Shown here one piece after another: positions 60,848 through 64,000 of a stretch of 64,000 nt of DNA. Made by a program: the position numbers and the translations under genes. The notes beneath the pieces are model-generated. The model searched no databases and was not told where the DNA came from. It worked only from the letters and a program-made list of their open reading frames with translations. Location: assembly GCF_050490315.1 (NCBI RefSeq), contig NZ_JBNPEO010000009.1, positions 40,189-104,188 of the forward strand, written 5' to 3'. Origin of the DNA: JBNPEO01 sp050490315 (lineage in GTDB: Bacteria; Actinomycetota; Actinomycetes; Actinomycetales; Micrococcaceae). How positions within the stretch are numbered: the first letter of the stretch is position 1; each line of letters begins with the position of its first letter.

Positions 60848-62272
60848 ATGTTCAAGAACGCGGACGAAGTCCTCCAGTTCATCAAAGACGAAGATATTAA
60901 GTTCGTCGATATCCGTTTCACGGATCTGCCGGGAGTTCAGCAGCACTTCAATGTCCCCGCCAAGAGCGTAGACCAGGACTTCTTTGTCAACGGTCAGTTG
61001 TTTGATGGTTCTTCCATCCGTGGCTTCCAGGGCATCGCCGAGTCTGACATGCAGCTCATCCCGGACGTGACCACTGCGTTCGTTGACACTTTCCGTATCG
61101 AGAAGACCCTCGCGTTGAACTTCTCGATCGTGAACCCGCGCACCGGTGACCCGTACCACCGTGACCCTCGTGGTGTAGCCGAGAAGGCTGAAGCGTACTT
61201 GGCTTCCACCGGTATTGCAGACACCGCATTCTTTGCGCCCGAAGCTGAGTTCTTCGTCTTCGACAACGTTCAGTACGAGTCCTCCCCGCAGGGCAGCTTC
61301 TACAAGATCGACTCTGAAGAAGCTCACTGGAACACAGGCCGCAAGGAAGAGGGCGGTAACCTCGGTTACAAGACCCCCGTCAAGGGCGGTTACTTCCCGG
61401 TATCCCCGACTGACAAGCAGGCTGACCTCCGTGACGCCATGTGCATCGCTTTGGACGAAGCTGGCCTTGAGGTTGAGCGCAGCCACCACGAGGTTGGATC
61501 TGCTGGTCAGGCCGAAATCAACTACAAGTTCACCACTTTGACTCACGCTGCAGATGACCTGCAGAAGTTCAAGTACATCATCAAGAACACCGCTGATGCT
61601 TGGGGCAAGTCGGTTACCTTTATGCCGAAGCCGGTCTTTGGTGACAACGGTTCCGGTATGCACTGCCACCAGTCGCTGTGGACCGGCGGCGAGCCGCTCT
61701 TCTACGACGAGAAGGGCTACGCCGGCCTCTCTGACACCGCCCGCTGGTACATCGGTGGTCTGCTCAAGCACTCCAGCGCTGTTTTGGCTTTCACCAACCC
61801 GACGGTGAACTCATACCGCCGCTTGGTCAAGGGCTTCGAAGCTCCGGTCAACATGGTCTACTCGCAGGGCAACCGCTCCGCTGGTATCCGTATCCCGATC
61901 ACCGGTTCCAACCCGAAGGCAAAGCGCATCGAATTCCGCGCACCGGACCCGTCCTCCAACCCATACTTGGCATTCGCTGCCCAGTTGATGGCTGGCATCG
62001 ACGGTATCCGCAACCGGATCGAACCGCCGGCTCCGATCGACAAGGACCTCTACGAGCTCCCCGCTGAAGAAGCCAAGGACATCCCCAAGGCTCCGGGTTC
62101 CCTCGAGGAAGCTCTCCAGGCTCTGCGCGAGGACAACGAATTCTTGCAGGCCGGTGGCGTCTTCACCCAGGACCTGATCGACACCTGGATCGATTACAAG
62201 TACGAGAACGAGATCAAGCCGCTCTCACTGCGTCCGAACCCGTATGAATTCGAGCTCTACTACGGCGTCTAA
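60848..62272 (+). CDS. glnA: Type I glutamine synthetase
   Basis: ATP-dependent ammonia assimilation into glutamine, as a dodecamer. The 474-residue protein has DGSSIRGFQGIAESDM, the metal-site MPKPVFGDNGSGMHCHQSLW, KGFEAPVNMVYSQGNRSAGIRIP, and a tyrosine in KDLYELPAEEA at the adenylylation-loop position, so it belongs to the GSI-beta class regulated by adenylylation. AAGGAG lies 6 bp before the ATG. GlnR boxes upstream point to nitrogen control. A strong terminator follows. Confidence 0.96.
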   Translation: MFKNADEVLQFIKDEDIKFVDIRFTDLPGVQQHFNVPAKSVDQDFFVNGQLFDGSSIRGFQGIAESDMQLIPDVTTAFVDTFRIEKTLALNFSIVNPRTGDPYHRDPRGVAEKAEAYLASTGIADTAFFAPEAEFFVFDNVQYESSPQGSFYKIDSEEAHWNTGRKEEGGNLGYKTPVKGGYFPVSPTDKQADLRDAMCIALDEAGLEVERSHHEVGSAGQAEINYKFTTLTHAADDLQKFKYIIKNTADAWGKSVTFMPKPVFGDNGSGMHCHQSLWTGGEPLFYDEKGYAGLSDTARWYIGGLLKHSSAVLAFTNPTVNSYRRLVKGFEAPVNMVYSQGNRSAGIRIPITGSNPKAKRIEFRAPDPSSNPYLAFAAQLMAGIDGIRNRIEPPAPIDKDLYELPAEEAKDIPKAPGSLEEALQALREDNEFLQAGGVFTQDLIDTWIDYKYENEIKPLSLRPNPYEFELYYGV

Positions 62273-62289
62273 TCCGTAGCTAAAACTCA

Positions 62290-62339
62290 GAGGGACTGTG
62301 CTCCGCACCCATTGGTGCGGAGCACAGGCCCTCTTTTTT
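62290..62339 (+). terminator. Rho-independent terminator after glnA
   Basis: 13-bp perfect stem (62297-62309 with 62314-62326), flanked by GAGGG/CCCTC, ends in TTTTTT (62334-62339). Confidence 0.95.
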
Positions 62340-62420
62340 GTAGTGTTGGGTTCTGAGTAGTGATGGAACAGGATTGCGCGTTTAGCCCTCTGCTACGTGG
62401 CTGTCGGTAGTCTGTAGGTT

Positions 62421-62516
62421 GTGCCAGTTGCATTCTTGAGTGATGCGCAGGCCGCCGCGTTCGGGCGGTTCGTGGGAGAACCTTCGCAGAACCATCTGGA
62501 GCGGTTCTTCTATCTC
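62421..62516 (+). pseudogene. 5' fragment of a Tn3-family transposase (DUF4158 start), cut by the IS3 element
   Basis: GTG 62421 opens 32 codons reading VPVAFLSDAQAAAFGRF then VGEPSQNHLERFFYL, which is the N-terminus of Tn3-family transposases (DUF4158). The frame meets TGA at 62517-62519, which is the first triplet of the IS3 inverted repeat. The remaining roughly 950 residues are absent from the window. Confidence 0.7.
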
Positions 62517-62544
62517 TGAGGTGTACTACTGATCTGAGACAGTC
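62517..62544. repeat. Left inverted repeat of the IS3 element
   Basis: 28 bp beginning TGAGGTGT and ending GAGACAGTC; matches the inverted right end at about 21 of 28 positions, with both tips conserved. Confidence 0.8.
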
Positions 62545-62562
62545 TTTGAAAGGATTGTGCTC

Positions 62563-62853
62563 ATGTCTGCTCGACCTACCTATTGCGATGAGTTCAAGGC
62601 TGATGCCGTTGAGCTCGTGGTTTCATCTGGGCGTTCGCCCGCCTCTGTCGCCCCGGAGCTCGACATTTCCGTTACCGCGTTGAAACGCTGGGTGCGTCTG
62701 TCCCGTGAAGGGCAACCGGAGGGCGGCGGCAAACCGGATGACCCGGTGGATCCTGCGAAATACAAGGCTTTGGAAGCACGGCTGCGTGAGCTGGAGAGGG
62801 AGAACGACTTCCTGAAAAAAGTTTCGACGTTCTTCGCCAAAGAACAACGGTAG
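62563..62853 (+). CDS. IS3-family transposase OrfA
   Basis: 96 residues from ATG 62563, chosen because AAAGGA lies 8 bp upstream. It has a helix-turn-helix (YCDEFKADAVELV, SVAPELDISVTALKRWVR) and a leucine-zipper-like C-terminus (ALEARLRELERENDFLKK). The reading frame is intact. Expressed alone it would act as a DNA-binding regulator of transposition. Confidence 0.88.
   Translation: MSARPTYCDEFKADAVELVVSSGRSPASVAPELDISVTALKRWVRLSREGQPEGGGKPDDPVDPAKYKALEARLRELERENDFLKKVSTFFAKEQR
62815..62821 (+). other. Candidate programmed -1 frameshift site (AAAAAAG)
   Basis: A6G run near the orfA end. A -1 shift here enters the orfB frame, which is open from this point through 62859 and onward (EKSFDVLRQRTTVEDLYR), as expected for OrfAB fusion in IS3 elements. 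Confidence 0.6.
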
Positions 62854-62858
62854 AGGAC

Positions 62859-63743
62859 TTGTACCGCGTTGTTCAGGAGAAGAACGCCGACTTTCCCGTG
62901 GCCTGGATGTGCCGGCAGTTACAGCTTCCGCGGGCCACGTATTACCGGTGGCTGGACGCTAAGGAGACCCCGCCCGCGCTCCGCCGCCGAGAACTGACGG
63001 ATCAGGTGAAGACCGTCTTCGATTCCTCCGACGGGATCTTCGGCCACCGCATGGTGCACACCAAACTCACTGCCGCTGGCATCGAGGTATCGGTGGGCAC
63101 CGTGGCGGGGATCATGGCCGAGAACGAGTGGGCCGCCAAGCGGATGCGCGCCTTCAAGCGCACCACGATCCCCTCGGATCCGGACAAGGCCTTCGCGGAC
63201 CTCATCGGCCGGGACTTCACCGCAGAAGCACCTGGAACACGCCTGGTGGGCGATATTACCTACCTGCGCACCGACGAGGGCTGGCTGTATCTGGCCACTG
63301 TCATCGACCTGTGCACCCGCATGGTCATCGGCTGGGCCATGACTGACCACATGCGAGCGTCCCTGGTGACCGGAGCCCTGACCATGGCCAGGGACCGCGG
63401 CCATCTGACCCGCAACGCCATTTTCCACAGCGATCACGGGACGCCATACACCTCCCGCTAAATGGGCGCCTGGTGCGCCAGGAACAGGATCCGCCAATCG
63501 ATGGGCGCCACCGGGGTGTGCTGGGATAATGCCGTGGCCGAATCGCTGTTCTCGTCCCTGAAGAACGAGTTCTACCATCACCACAGCTTCGCCACCCGGC
63601 AGGACGCGAGACGAGCGACCATGCGCTACATCGAAGTGTTCTACAACCGCTGGAGGCCCCACACCAACAACGAAGCTCTGCCGCCAGCGACAGCAATGGC
63701 CAACTTCACAACAGAAAACCAGCCGCTTCCCACTGCTGCCTAA
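62859..63743 (+). pseudogene. IS3-family transposase OrfB with in-frame stop
   Basis: DDE integrase-type catalytic protein. The frame is continuous from 62859 to 63743 except for TAA at 63459-63461, just after the second catalytic aspartate region (FHSDHGTPYTSR). Downstream, MGAWCARNRIRQSMG and NAVAESLFSSLKNEF with the catalytic glutamate continue in the same frame, so one substitution (probably CAA or CAG-like codon to TAA) has truncated it to 200 residues. The first aspartate is in VGDITYLRT. Without the glutamate it should be inactive. Confidence 0.85.
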
Positions 63744-63760
63744 CCGAAAAGAAACTACCC

Positions 63761-63788
63761 GACTGTCTCACATCCCTGACACACCTCA
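63761..63788. repeat. Right inverted repeat of the IS3 element
   Basis: 28 bp starting GACTGTCTC and ending ACACCTCA, the complement of the left end with several internal mismatches. Confidence 0.8.
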
Positions 63789-64000
63789 ATCGAACACAGT
63801 CTTTACCTGCCCGGTCAGCTCCCGGTGCCGAATCGTTGTGGGCGTATCGATAGCATCCCTCCAGCGGTAATAGGAGGACCGTGGAACACCGAGTTTCCGG
63901 CACATGAACGCGATCTTCTCTCCAGCGTTCTCCTCCTGCTGAACAAGGCGGTAGAAGTCTTCTACCGTTGCTCTTTGGCGAAGAACGCTGAAACTTTTTT
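63789..64000 (-). mobile_element. Truncated second IS3-family element (end of orfA, start of orfB), inverted
   Basis: Read on the minus strand, the last bases encode the OrfA C-terminus KKVSAFFAKEQR with a stop at 63964-63962, and in the -1 frame the OrfB start VEDFYRLVQQ, then FMCRKLGVPRSSYYRWRDA, then ELTGQVKTVFD, where it stops against the first IS. It is a related but clearly diverged copy (for example CRKLGVPRSSYYRW against CRQLQLPRATYYRW). It continues beyond the window. Confidence 0.82.

Larger units (their letters stand above)
62517..63788 (+). mobile_element. IS3-family insertion sequence, complete in length, transposase damaged
   Basis: 1272 bp bounded by imperfect inverted repeats starting TGAGGTGT. 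It contains orfA and orfB with a -1 frame relation and a poly-A slip site. Flanking triplets (CTC on the left, ATC on the right) do not match, so no target duplication is visible. The left flank is a Tn3 transposase start and the right flank is another IS3 copy in opposite orientation, so flanks were not contiguous originally. Confidence 0.88.

Noticed and set aside
60641..61771. 376-residue open frame antisense to glnA
   Set aside because: Antisense to a clear glutamine synthetase and without any domain; shadow frame.
62514..63791. Three-base target duplication of the IS3 element
   Set aside because: Flanking triplets CTC and ATC differ; shifting the ends to force ATC on both sides would break the TG...CA tips.
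63706..63903. 65-residue minus-strand open frame across the IS boundary
   Set aside because: It is in the wrong frame for the truncated OrfB and spans the junction of two elements.

Overview
The window reads as a chromosomal segment of a high-GC Gram-positive bacterium of the family Micrococcaceae (Arthrobacter relatives). I infer this from the domain mix (SepH, DUF3159, DUF3710, DUF3093, DUF4193, DUF4191, DUF4192, DUF5998, SigA with a long acidic/Lys-Ala N-terminus), from frequent GTG/TTG starts, and from gene orders known from mycobacteria. The moderate GC content for this group, with IS damage at the right end, would fit a Renibacterium- or Psychromicrobium-like member. The species is inference only.

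Layout. 1-4.8 kb: the 3' part of an RNase D-like gene, then a two-gene beta-oxidation operon (thiolase plus enoyl-CoA hydratase/3-hydroxyacyl-CoA dehydrogenase). 4.8-9.1 kb (minus): aldo/keto reductase, then a tightly overlapping run dxs - DUF402 - WGR-like protein. 9.2-12 kb: aconitase with a 22-bp palindrome in its promoter region. 12-17 kb: an RNA methyltransferase overlapping a KimA-like APC transporter, divergent from two overlapping TrkA/RCK genes; together these look like a potassium uptake module. 17-24 kb: small conserved actinobacterial genes around dut and sepH. 24-29 kb: a GNAT/acyl-CoA synthetase fusion and parC. 30-39 kb: a cytochrome bd locus (cydA, cydB, fused cydDC) divergent from a BlaI-type repressor and an M56 metallopeptidase, with three BlaI-like palindromes in the shared promoter region. 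39-45 kb: parE, sigA, DUF4192, PAC2. 45.7-62.3 kb: pepA, lpdA, sucB, lipB, lipA, DUF4191, RDD, glnA, an order close to mycobacterial pepB-dlaT-lipB-lipA-Rv2219-Rv2219A-glnA1, with a tricorn protease and an unusual serine/threonine kinase between sucB and lipB. 62.4-64 kb: a scrambled mobile-element junction with the start of a Tn3-type transposase, a complete IS3-family element whose orfB carries a nonsense codon, and an inverted fragment of a second IS3 element.

How it works together. The lipoate genes (lipB, lipA) supply the cofactor of the two lipoyl domains of SucB, which LpdA reoxidises. glnA carries an upstream site matching the GlnR consensus, linking it to nitrogen control. The bd oxidase and its CydDC exporter appear to be under a BlaI/M56 proteolytic switch, the most interesting regulatory arrangement in the window. 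Several genes seem to be leaderless (KimA-like gene, perhaps lipB). Convergent gene pairs are separated by long perfect hairpins acting as bidirectional terminators. I saw no tRNA, rRNA or CRISPR array.
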